From assembly GCA_019752335.1 (NCBI GenBank), contig JAIEMJ010000030.1:297562-361561 (forward strand): 64,000 nt of DNA. Reading direction: 5' to 3'. A model generated the notes under the pieces. The model was not told the origin of the DNA. It saw nothing but the letters and a program-made list of their open reading frames with translations, and did no database searches. The position numbers were made by a program, and so were the translations under genes. Positions 8,805-17,082 of this stretch are shown in pieces; the first letter of the stretch is position 1; each line of letters begins with the position of its first letter. The stretch comes from Bryobacteraceae bacterium. GTDB lineage: Bacteria; Acidobacteriota; Terriglobia; Bryobacterales; Bryobacteraceae.

Positions 8805-11800
8805 ATGAAAATCTATTCCGCCTTCGTCAGGCTTGGCCTGCTTCTCACGTCGCTGGCCTACTTAAGCCAAGCGCAAACTTTCACCGGCAACATCACGGGC
8901 ATCATCAGCGACGCCTCCGGCGCGGCCCTGGCGGGCGCCCAGGTGGGCCTGCGCAACAACGCCACGAATGACAACCGCACGGCCACCACCAATGAGAGTG
9001 GCCTCTATAACTTTGCCCAGATCCCGCCCGGCAACTATCGCCTGGAAGTGGAAATGAAGGGCTTCAAAAAGTATCAGGTGGCGTCGATCCCCCTGCAAAG
9101 CGCGCAGGTGGCCGAGGTGAACGCGCAGCTTACTTTGGGCGACGTCAGCGAAAGCGTCAAAGTGGAGGCGGCCGCGGTGGCCATCGACACGCAGACCGCG
9201 AATAAAGAAGTCACCCTCTCGAGCGCCATGATCGCCGAACTGCCCGTGAACGCCCGCATTCCTTTCGTGATGGTCCACGCCACGGCCGGGGTCACCGCCG
9301 TGCGCACGGGTGTCTCCGGCGCGTCGACTGACCAGAATCACAACCGCTTCTCCCTCAACGGCGGGCGCGGCCAGGGCGGGCTCATCCTAATTGACGGCGT
9401 CCCGGCCACCGCCGGCGACTGGGGTGGACTGATCGCCAGCCCCGGCGTCGATAGTGTCGCCGAGACGCAAGTGATCCGCACCACCTTCGACGCCCAGTAT
9501 GGCCGTACGGACGGCGGCGTCGTAGCGCTCGTAACCAAAGGCGGTTCCAGCAAATTCCACGGCACCGGTTTTGAGTATCTACGGAACAGCCGGCTGGACG
9601 CCAACACCTGGGCGAACAACCTGCGCGGCGTGGCCAAGCCCACCTTTCAGCGCCATCAGTACGGCGGCAACTTCGGGGGCCCCATTGTGAACAAGTGGAA
9701 CCTCTTTTTCTTCGGCGCCTACGAAGGCCTCCGTCAAGCCAGCCCGAACGTAAACATCTCGTCGGTGCCCAGCCTGCTTGAGCGCAATGGCAACTTCTCG
9801 AATACCCGCAACGCCGACGGTAGCCTCTCGCCCATCTTCGACCCCTTCACGACCCGGCCCAACCCGAACGGCGCCGGCCAGATCCGCGACGCCATCCCGG
9901 GCAACATCATTCCCGCCAGCCGCTTCGACGCGGTGGGACGCCGCGTCGTTGGCCTATATCCGGAGCCGAACGTGACGGGCGATGCTTTCACCAATACCCG
10001 CAATTTCGCGCGCGGTGGCAAGTCGATCACGCACAACGACCGCTACGATGGCCGCGTCGATTGGGCCAAGAGCTCAAAGTTCACCATGTACGGCCGCTTC
10101 ACCAAGGCCTTTCAGGAAGATATCGTCCCTGAGTTCTTCGGCAACGGCGCCGATTCGAATTTCGGCGGCAAGAACCCGCGCCACTTCTCTTCGATCGGCG
10201 CCACGTACGTCCCCAGCCCCACCCTGGTGATCAACGTCCTCTTAGGCCACGGCCAGTGGCGCGAAACGCAGATCGCCACCAGCCAGGGCCGCGGCGGCAG
10301 CATCACGGGCCTTCCCGGCAGTCTGCTCGCCCAATTGCAAGCGACGACAATCCCGCAGTTCTCCGTCGCCAACTATGCCCAGATCGGCAACTCGCGCTAC
10401 CTCAACTTTCCGCGGCGTACCGACACCTGGCAGGTAAACGCCTCGAAGGAATACCGCAACCACAGCTTTAAGTTCGGCCTCCAACGCGACACGTCGTACC
10501 TCAACTCCACCGACATCAACAACGGCACTTTCTCCTTCAATCGCGGCCTTACGGGCGCGCAGTTGGATGCCGCGGGCAACGCCACCGCCGTGGCGAACTC
10601 CACCAACACCGGCAATGCCATCGCCAGCCTGCTGCTGGGCACCGGCTCCGGCGGGAGCATCCCGATCAACAACCAGCCGGCCTACGTGCAGCCCATCCTG
10701 GCCTTCTATGCGCAGGACACCTGGCGGCTGACGCGCCGCCTGACGCTCAACTACGGCCTTCGCTTCGAGCATCAGGGCGGCCGCGTGGAACGGTTCAATC
10801 GCATCAACTGGTTTAACAACACCGCCCCGAATACGACGCTCAGCACGGCCTCCGGACGCAGCGTCACCGGCGGCCTGGAGTTCGCCTCGCCCGATAACCG
10901 CAACCTGCAGGACACCGACGCGCTCAACCTGGCTCCGCGCCTGGGCATCGCTTATAAGCTCACCGAACGCCTGGTGGTCCGTACGGGCTTCGGCATGTAT
11001 TACCCGACGGCCTGGGCGACGCTCGCCGCCGTCGACGGCTTCTCCACCACCACCACCTGGATCTCCACCGCCGGTGGTGGCGGACTCGTCCCTGCCAGTC
11101 TCGTCTCGAATCCTTTTCCCTCCGGCCTAAACCAACCCTTTGGCAACACGCGCGGCTTGAATACTCTCACCGGCGAGTCCATCACGGGCTGGCAGCGCGC
11201 CCGTCCGAGCAGCTATTCGATGAACTACAGCTTCGATCTGCAGTACGACCTCGGCAAAGGCGCCATCCTCGAAGTTGGTTACATCGGCACGCAAGGCCGC
11301 AAGCTTCCCTACGGCATCTCGCGCAACATGAACCAGTTGGATCCACAGTTCCTGTCGCTGGGCCAAAGCCTCAACGATCCGGTGGCCAACCCCTTTGCGG
11401 GCCGGTTCGCCTCGGGCACCATCAACGGCGCCACCGTGCCTCGCAATCAGTTGCTGCGCCCCTATCCGCAGTTCCAGAGCATTGCTACCTCGGCGGATAC
11501 ACCGGGCGCCACGGCCAATTACAACGCGCTGAACGTCAAGTTCCAGAAGCGCTTCGGCAACGGCATGTCCACCCTGGTGACTTACCAGTGGAGCAAAGCG
11601 ATCGACACCACGTCGGAGACCCAGGGCTGGGAGGTGGGCGACGCCAGCCGCGATTATTACAACCAGGCCATTGAGCGCTCCATCTCGGCCCACGATCTAC
11701 CCCAGAGCATCGCGACGGCCTTCGTGTATGAGTTGCCCGTCGGGCGTGGCAAGAAGTTCGGCTCCGGCATGGGCAAGGTGGCTGACGCGGTGGTGGGCGG

Positions 11801-12251
11801 CTGGCAGGTCTCGGGCATCGGCCGCCTGTCGAGCGGGTTGCCCTTGCAATTCAGCGCCCCGAACACACTGGCGCCCTTTGGCTTCGGTGTGGCACGGCCG
11901 AATATCGCTGACCGAAGTATCCTGGCCGTAGATAACCCCACGCCGGATCGTTGGTTTAACACCGCCGCGGTCACGGCGCCGGCCGCTTTCACGATCGGCA
12001 ACGCGCCGCGCTGGGTGCAGAACGTGCGCTTCGGCCCCACGCGCAATCTCGACTTCTCGGTCGCCAAGAACTGGAAGCTCATGGAGCGTTTTCGCCTGCA
12101 GTTCCGGGCCGAATCCTTCAATCTGACGAACACTCCGCAGTTCGGCCGCGCCAGTACCACGGTGGGCGCCGGCGACTTCGGCCGCGTCTCGGGCACGGCG
12201 CCGGGCGTCACGCCCCGAAATATCCAAGGCGTGTTGCGGCTCAGTTTCTAA
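8805..12251 (+). CDS. TonB-dependent receptor with N-terminal carboxypeptidase-like domain
   Basis: A 1,148-residue outer-membrane protein of the Oar-like class common in acidobacteria. After a signal peptide ending near SQAQ, residues 25-110 form a Cna-B/carboxypeptidase-regulatory domain (GNITGIISDASGAALAGAQV, then GLYNFAQIPPGNY). A plug domain follows (LNGGRGQGGLILIDGVPA, QVIRTTFDAQYGRTDGGVV, KFHGTGFEYLRN) and a 22-strand-type barrel with YAQDTWRLTRRLTLNYGLRFE. It ends in a barrel-type aromatic terminus, VLRLSF. The ATG at 8805 has AGGAG six bases upstream; longer in-frame starts lie across the divergent PadR promoter. Such receptors take up large ligands, probably glycans or peptides. It may be paired with the DUF1592 gene 100 bases downstream, but the substrate cannot be read from sequence. 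Confidence 0.93.
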   Translation: MKIYSAFVRLGLLLTSLAYLSQAQTFTGNITGIISDASGAALAGAQVGLRNNATNDNRTATTNESGLYNFAQIPPGNYRLEVEMKGFKKYQVASIPLQSAQVAEVNAQLTLGDVSESVKVEAAAVAIDTQTANKEVTLSSAMIAELPVNARIPFVMVHATAGVTAVRTGVSGASTDQNHNRFSLNGGRGQGGLILIDGVPATAGDWGGLIASPGVDSVAETQVIRTTFDAQYGRTDGGVVALVTKGGSSKFHGTGFEYLRNSRLDANTWANNLRGVAKPTFQRHQYGGNFGGPIVNKWNLFFFGAYEGLRQASPNVNISSVPSLLERNGNFSNTRNADGSLSPIFDPFTTRPNPNGAGQIRDAIPGNIIPASRFDAVGRRVVGLYPEPNVTGDAFTNTRNFARGGKSITHNDRYDGRVDWAKSSKFTMYGRFTKAFQEDIVPEFFGNGADSNFGGKNPRHFSSIGATYVPSPTLVINVLLGHGQWRETQIATSQGRGGSITGLPGSLLAQLQATTIPQFSVANYAQIGNSRYLNFPRRTDTWQVNASKEYRNHSFKFGLQRDTSYLNSTDINNGTFSFNRGLTGAQLDAAGNATAVANSTNTGNAIASLLLGTGSGGSIPINNQPAYVQPILAFYAQDTWRLTRRLTLNYGLRFEHQGGRVERFNRINWFNNTAPNTTLSTASGRSVTGGLEFASPDNRNLQDTDALNLAPRLGIAYKLTERLVVRTGFGMYYPTAWATLAAVDGFSTTTTWISTAGGGGLVPASLVSNPFPSGLNQPFGNTRGLNTLTGESITGWQRARPSSYSMNYSFDLQYDLGKGAILEVGYIGTQGRKLPYGISRNMNQLDPQFLSLGQSLNDPVANPFAGRFASGTINGATVPRNQLLRPYPQFQSIATSADTPGATANYNALNVKFQKRFGNGMSTLVTYQWSKAIDTTSETQGWEVGDASRDYYNQAIERSISAHDLPQSIATAFVYELPVGRGKKFGSGMGKVADAVVGGWQVSGIGRLSSGLPLQFSAPNTLAPFGFGVARPNIADRSILAVDNPTPDRWFNTAAVTAPAAFTIGNAPRWVQNVRFGPTRNLDFSVAKNWKLMERFRLQFRAESFNLTNTPQFGRASTTVGAGDFGRVSGTAPGVTPRNIQGVLRLSF

Positions 12252-12281
12252 GGAATCCGGCCAGGCACCGGTACGGAGTGA

Positions 12282-12304
12282 AGGTAGGTACCAGGTACCT
12301 ACCT
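12282..12304. repeat. 23-bp near-perfect palindrome between TonB receptor and DUF1592 gene
   Basis: The arms AGGTAGGTACC and GGTACCTACCT are exact reverse complements around a single A. The stem can extend by GTG/CAC (12278-12280 with 12305-12307) past one bulged base. No T-run follows, so it is not a standard intrinsic terminator. It lies 30 bases after the receptor stop and 49 bases before the next start. It could be an operator, a messenger-stabilising hairpin or a REP-like repeat. Confidence 0.6.
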
Positions 12305-12352
12305 CACGGCTCCTGTAACAAAATCCTTCGGCGCATCGTACTCTTAGAAGAG

Positions 12353-14638
12353 ATGCGCTTAATCTGCCTGGGCCTCGTTTTCGCCACTACCGCCGCCGGA
12401 CAATTACCTGATCGGGCTTTTGAGCAGGCGGTGCAACCGGTGCTCGCCAAACACTGCGCCGGCTGCCACCAGGACCGCCTCGCCTCGGGCGGCTTCAACG
12501 CGACCCCCTACATGAAGGCCGCTTCCCTCTCTCAACGCGACGACTGGGAGCGCATCGTTCAGCGCCTCCGCACTGGCGAAATGCCGCCCAAGGGCGCGCC
12601 CGCCCCCACCGCCGCCGAGGCGCAGTCGCTCATCCGCTTCGTCGAAGGCGAATTCGCCAAAGCTGACAAGCTCGTCAAGCCCGACCCCGGCCGCGTCACC
12701 GCCCGGCGGCTCAACCGCGCCGAGTACTCCAATACCATCCGCGACCTCCTGGGCGTCGACTTCCGCGCCGACCGCGACTTCCCCTCTGACGACTCCGGCC
12801 ACGGCTTCGACAACATCGGCGACGTCCTCACCATCTCGCCCATCCTCATGGAGAAGTACCTCACCGCCGCCGAGCGCATCGCCGCCCGCGCCATCGGCGC
12901 CGACCCCTTGCCCCAGAAGCCACTCGAGTTCGAGTACCACGCCAAGGACAAGACCATCCGCCGCCCGAATCGCAGCTCCATCGAAGCCACCCATCGCGTC
13001 GAATGGGAGGCCGAGTACATCGTCCGCCTCGGCCTGCCCGGGGAACGCGCCGCCGGCGCCGCGCCCGTCAAGCTGGGCTTCTGGATGGACGGCAAGTTGC
13101 TGACCACAAAAATGGTGGAGACCAAGCCCTCCGGCCTCGTCTACTTCAACCCGTACTCGGCCGAAGAGCTCCGCGTCGCGCTGCCCGAAGGCGACCATAC
13201 CTTCCGTGCCGGCTTCATTGACGACGAGTTCGTCAAAGGCCTGAGCGAAAAGGACGCCTACAGCGACAAGCGCAATAAGTTCCTCAACTCGATGACCTTC
13301 GTCGGCCCCTTCGCGGCCAAAGGGGAGCGCCCCAGCCGCAAAAAGCTGTTGATTTGCGATCCCAACCTGCCCGGCTGCACCACGAGGATTCTCACCTCCA
13401 TCGCCCGCCGAGCCTACCGTCGCCCCGTCACGCGCGCCGAGGTCGCCTCGCTCGAACGCTTCGTCACGCTCGCCAAGGCCGATGGCCAGTCCGCTGAACA
13501 GGGCATCCAACTCGCGTTGCAGGCGATGTTGGTCTCGCCCCATTTCCTCTTCCGCATCGAGCGCGATCCCGCCCCCGGCGTCGTCCATCCCGTCACTGAC
13601 CTGGATCTCGCCTCGCGCCTCTCTTACTTCCTGTGGAGCTCCATGCCCGACGAAGAGCTCCTCGCGCTCGCCGAAGCCAAGCAACTCCGCCCCAAGCTCG
13701 ACGCGCAGATTCAGCGCATGTTGAAGGACGACAAAGCCGTCGCGCTGGCCGATAACTTCGCCGGCCAATGGCTCGAAACCCGCAACCTCGACCAGGTGAA
13801 GCCGGACCCCAAGAAGTTCCCCGAATGGTCTCCCGACCTGCGCGACGCCATGAAGACGGAAACGCGCCTGTTCTTCCAGCACTTGCTGCGGGAGAACCGC
13901 CCGCTCACGGAATTCCTCGACGCCAATTACACCTTCCTGAATGACCGCCTGGCCGCGCACTACGGCGTGCCCGGCGTGGAAGGGCCCGAGTTCCGGCAGG
14001 TCACTTTCAGTACGCCGGAACGCGGCGGCATCCTGAGCCACGCCAGCGTGCTCACGGTCTCCAGTTACCCCACCCGCACTTCGCCGGTGATTCGCGGCAA
14101 ATACGTCCTGCAGAACATCCTCGGCACCCCGCCGCCGCCCCCGCCGCCCGACGTCCCCGCGCTCGACGAAGCCTCCGTCGGCAACGCCGGTTCGCTGCGG
14201 CAACAAATGGAGAAACATCGTTCGAGCCCCGTCTGCGCCTCGTGCCACAGCCGCATGGACGTGCTCGGCTTTGGCCTCGAAAACTACGACGGCACCGGCA
14301 AGTGGCGCACGCGCGACGGCAAGTTCGACATCGACGCCAGCGGCACCCTGCCCGGCGGCAAAACCTTTCAGTCGCCCGCTGAACTGCGCACACTCCTCAA
14401 GGACAACGCCCCGGAGTTCTCGCGCTGCCTCACCGAAAAGATGCTCACCTACGCCCTGGGCCGCGGCCTGGAGCGATATGATCGAAAGACGATTGAAGAG
14501 ATCAACCAGCGCGTGATCGGCTCGGGCTACCGCTTTGAGTCGCTGGTCCGCGAAATTGTCCACAGTTTGCCGTTCCTCGAACGGCGGGGCGAAAGCCCGA
14601 AGAATCTTCCCGCGAAAACGGAGTCCGCCAGCCGATGA
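12353..14638 (+). CDS. Secreted DUF1592/DUF1588 cytochrome c protein
   Basis: About 761 residues with a signal peptide (CLGLVFATTAAGQ). It has a c-type heme motif C35-A-G-C38-H39 in an N-terminal cytochrome domain and a second CxxCH at 628-632 (CASCHSRMD). The domain order is that of the planctomycete/acidobacterial family: cytochrome, DUF1587 (NRAEYSNTIRDLLGVDF), a jelly-roll-like middle, DUF1595, DUF1592 (LSYFLWSSMPDEELL), DUF1588 (GILSHASVLTVSSYP, then MDVLGFGLENYD) and DUF1585 at the C-terminus (LTYALGRGLE). The ATG at 12353 begins the signal peptide. The gene overlaps the DUF1552 gene by four bases (ATGA), so the products are translationally coupled. The role is unproven; periplasmic oxidation of a polymer-derived substrate is a reasonable guess. 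Confidence 0.9.
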   Translation: MRLICLGLVFATTAAGQLPDRAFEQAVQPVLAKHCAGCHQDRLASGGFNATPYMKAASLSQRDDWERIVQRLRTGEMPPKGAPAPTAAEAQSLIRFVEGEFAKADKLVKPDPGRVTARRLNRAEYSNTIRDLLGVDFRADRDFPSDDSGHGFDNIGDVLTISPILMEKYLTAAERIAARAIGADPLPQKPLEFEYHAKDKTIRRPNRSSIEATHRVEWEAEYIVRLGLPGERAAGAAPVKLGFWMDGKLLTTKMVETKPSGLVYFNPYSAEELRVALPEGDHTFRAGFIDDEFVKGLSEKDAYSDKRNKFLNSMTFVGPFAAKGERPSRKKLLICDPNLPGCTTRILTSIARRAYRRPVTRAEVASLERFVTLAKADGQSAEQGIQLALQAMLVSPHFLFRIERDPAPGVVHPVTDLDLASRLSYFLWSSMPDEELLALAEAKQLRPKLDAQIQRMLKDDKAVALADNFAGQWLETRNLDQVKPDPKKFPEWSPDLRDAMKTETRLFFQHLLRENRPLTEFLDANYTFLNDRLAAHYGVPGVEGPEFRQVTFSTPERGGILSHASVLTVSSYPTRTSPVIRGKYVLQNILGTPPPPPPPDVPALDEASVGNAGSLRQQMEKHRSSPVCASCHSRMDVLGFGLENYDGTGKWRTRDGKFDIDASGTLPGGKTFQSPAELRTLLKDNAPEFSRCLTEKMLTYALGRGLERYDRKTIEEINQRVIGSGYRFESLVREIVHSLPFLERRGESPKNLPAKTESASR

Positions 14639-15984
14639 TAATTACGCGAAAATCGCTCAACCGGAGAACCTTCCTGCGCGGCGCCGGTTCTGCCGTCGCG
14701 CTCCCTTTCCTCGACGCCATGGCCCCGGCGCTCACCGCGGCTGCCGCGCCGCCCGTCCGCATGGGCTTCGTCTACGTGCCCAATGGCATCGACATGCGCA
14801 ACTGGAATCCCAGTTACGAAGGCGCGCTGGGCGAGTTGCCCCGCATCCTCAAGCCGATGGAGCCCTTCCGCCAGGACATTACGCTGCTCAGCAACCTGAC
14901 CCACAACGGCGGCCGCGCCCTACTCGACGGCGCCGGCGACCACGGCCGTTGCTGCGGCGGTTACCTCTCCGGCGTCCAGGTCCGCAAGACGATGGTCGAC
15001 ATCAAGGCCGGCATCTCCTGTGACCAGATCGTCGCCAACGACATCGGCCAAAAGACTCGCTTCCCGTCCCTCGAAGTCGGCCTCGAAGACGCGCGCCAGG
15101 CCGGCGACTGCGACTCCGGCTACTCCTGCGCCTACACCAACAACCTCGCCTGGCGCGGCGACGCGCAACCCCTGCCCCCCGTCCTCGATCCGCGCGCGCT
15201 CTTCGAACGACTCTTCGGCGACGGCGCCAATCTCTCGCCCGCGCAGAAGGCCCTGCGCTCCAAGCAACGCCGCAGCATCCTGGACTTTGTCAGCGGCGAC
15301 ACCAAGGCCCTGCAAGCCAATCTCGGCCCCACAGACAAGCGCAAGCTCGACGAGTATCTCTCCTCCATCCGCGACATTGAACGGCAGTTACTCAAGGCCG
15401 AAAATGACAACGCCCAAGTGAACCCCGGCATGGACAAGCCCTACGGCGTCCCCGCCGATTTCGCCGAGCACTTCAAGCTGATGACTGACATGATGACGGT
15501 CGCCTTCCAGGCCGACCTCACCCGCGTCATGACCTTCCTCGTCACCCGCGAAGGCACCTCGCGCGCTTACCGCGAAATCGGCATCGCCGACGGCCACCAT
15601 CCCCTCACGCACCATCGCAATGAGCCCGACATGATGGAGAAAGTCGCCCAGATCAACACCTACCACGTCACCCAATTCGCCGCGTGGATGGAGAAGATGA
15701 AGTCGCTCCGCGAAGGCGACGGCAGCCTGCTCGACAATTCGATGATCGTCTACGGCGCGGGCCTCTCCGATGGCAACCGCCACACGCACGAGGATCTGCC
15801 CACCATGCTCGTCGGCCGCGGCGGCAAGCACCTCGGCGGCGGCATCAAGGCCGGACGCCGCATCGTCTATCGCAAGGAAACGCCGATGTCGAATCTCTTC
15901 CTCACCATGATGGATCGCATGGGTACCCGCGTCGACCACTTCGGCGACGCTACCGGCCGCCTGGAAGGCCTGGATCTCGCCTAA
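14635..15984 (+). CDS. DUF1552 protein, Tat-exported
   Basis: A 449-residue protein with an N-terminal twin-arginine-type signal (NRRTFLRGAGSAVALPFLDA), so it probably folds, perhaps with a metal, before export. It matches DUF1552 through the conserved start MGFVYVPNGIDMRNW and the C-terminal block IVYGAGLSDGNRHTHEDLPTM(L), followed by LVGRGGKHLGGG. The latter resembles the alkaline-phosphatase-like DUF1501/sulfatase superfamily, so a hydrolase role is possible. The second gene of the set, it overlaps the DUF1592 gene (ATGA) and is followed after six bases by the nucleoside-hydrolase-like gene. DUF1592 and DUF1552 genes travel together in acidobacteria and planctomycetes; their joint function is not known. 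Confidence 0.9.
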   Translation: MIITRKSLNRRTFLRGAGSAVALPFLDAMAPALTAAAAPPVRMGFVYVPNGIDMRNWNPSYEGALGELPRILKPMEPFRQDITLLSNLTHNGGRALLDGAGDHGRCCGGYLSGVQVRKTMVDIKAGISCDQIVANDIGQKTRFPSLEVGLEDARQAGDCDSGYSCAYTNNLAWRGDAQPLPPVLDPRALFERLFGDGANLSPAQKALRSKQRRSILDFVSGDTKALQANLGPTDKRKLDEYLSSIRDIERQLLKAENDNAQVNPGMDKPYGVPADFAEHFKLMTDMMTVAFQADLTRVMTFLVTREGTSRAYREIGIADGHHPLTHHRNEPDMMEKVAQINTYHVTQFAAWMEKMKSLREGDGSLLDNSMIVYGAGLSDGNRHTHEDLPTMLVGRGGKHLGGGIKAGRRIVYRKETPMSNLFLTMMDRMGTRVDHFGDATGRLEGLDLA

Positions 15985-15990
15985 ATCCTC

Positions 15991-16932
15991 ATGCAGTTCA
16001 TCGGCTCGAAACCCTCCGTTGGTGTTTTGTATGATGGCGCCCTTGGCTACCGCATCGACGCGGCGCTTGGCCTCGCCGTCCTCTACGGCCTCGACGCCAA
16101 GAACGAATGTCGCGTAGTTTCGCTCAGCGTTCCCACTAACAACTTACACGCCGCGGGATTTACGGAGTTACTCGGCCGTTTCTACGCCGGGGCCGTCAGT
16201 GGCAGCTTCGGCGCCATCGGCCGCACTCTGCCCGTCGGCATGGCTACCGGTAAGCCGATGGAAGATTCGCCAATGCTCAAGGCGGTACTCGGGAATCCCG
16301 CCTACTCCCACGGCATTAACCATCTGAACGACACGGCCGATCCTCGTGCGATGCTGCGCAACGCCCTCACCGCGCAGCACGATCAGAACGCCTTGGTCGT
16401 CCTCGCTGGCCCGGCGACGAACTTAGCCAACTTACTCGATCTGCCTGGCGCCAAGCCCTGGATAAAAGACAAGGTGAAGTTACTCGCCTTGGTCCCCGAC
16501 ACTGCCGACTTACCCGCCCTGCGCAAAGTGATTACCGAATGGCCCTCACCGATCGTCGTGGTGCCGGACGGCGGCAACTTCCCTGGCGCGGCCATCGAAA
16601 AGGATTTCGCCTGGTCCAAGGCCCACCCCGTCGTGGACGCCTACCGGGCGGCCCGCCCCATGCCTTACGACGCGCCCGCCGCGGCGCTGGCTGCTGTCCT
16701 GGCCGCGGTACGCCCGGAGTCCGGCCTCTTTCAGTACTCACCTGCCGGCGCTCTGTCCATTTCTGAAAAAGGCGAAATCACTGTCGCCGGCTCTGGTCCG
16801 CATCGCTTATTGCGCCTGGATCCAGCCCAACAGGAAAAGCTCGTCGCCACTTATGTGGAACTCGCCAGCATGAAGCCCGTCCCCCGCGTGCCGCGCTTCC
16901 GCCGTCCGCAGGTTGACGCCGTGAAACCCTGA
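15991..16932 (+). CDS. Nucleoside-hydrolase-like protein, probably non-canonical
   Basis: A 313-residue protein with the overall pattern of inosine/uridine-preferring nucleoside hydrolases: an alpha/beta core starting VGVLYDGALGYRIDAALGLAVLYGL, the segment NALVVLAGPATNLANLL that matches the family's GPLTNLA strand-helix, and DAYRAARPMPYDAPAAALAAVL near the end. The canonical calcium-binding DxDxxxDD at the N-terminus is reduced to YDGALGYRIDAA, so calcium-dependent ribosidase activity is doubtful. There is no signal peptide. It starts six bases after the DUF1552 stop and probably belongs to that operon. It uses at least seven TTA leucine codons, far more than the gene before it. Confidence 0.6.
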   Translation: MQFIGSKPSVGVLYDGALGYRIDAALGLAVLYGLDAKNECRVVSLSVPTNNLHAAGFTELLGRFYAGAVSGSFGAIGRTLPVGMATGKPMEDSPMLKAVLGNPAYSHGINHLNDTADPRAMLRNALTAQHDQNALVVLAGPATNLANLLDLPGAKPWIKDKVKLLALVPDTADLPALRKVITEWPSPIVVVPDGGNFPGAAIEKDFAWSKAHPVVDAYRAARPMPYDAPAAALAAVLAAVRPESGLFQYSPAGALSISEKGEITVAGSGPHRLLRLDPAQQEKLVATYVELASMKPVPRVPRFRRPQVDAVKP

Positions 16933-17082
16933 TCCAATCCAGTTCGCCACGCTTCGCAAGCGCTTGGCCCCAAATACATTCCTTTCCTGGCGGTTAGCCG
17001 TTATACCGGAGTTAACGTCTCGTTCACCTCCCGGCGCACGCTGCTGCGCTCCAGTCTCTTCAGGAAAGGTTTCTGCCCCGCT

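Noticed and set aside
12404..14563. A 719-codon open frame antisense to the DUF1592 gene
   Set aside because: It has no recognisable domain, is rich in Gly, Ala, Val and Glu as antisense frames in GC-rich genes are, and the plus-strand gene is unmistakable.
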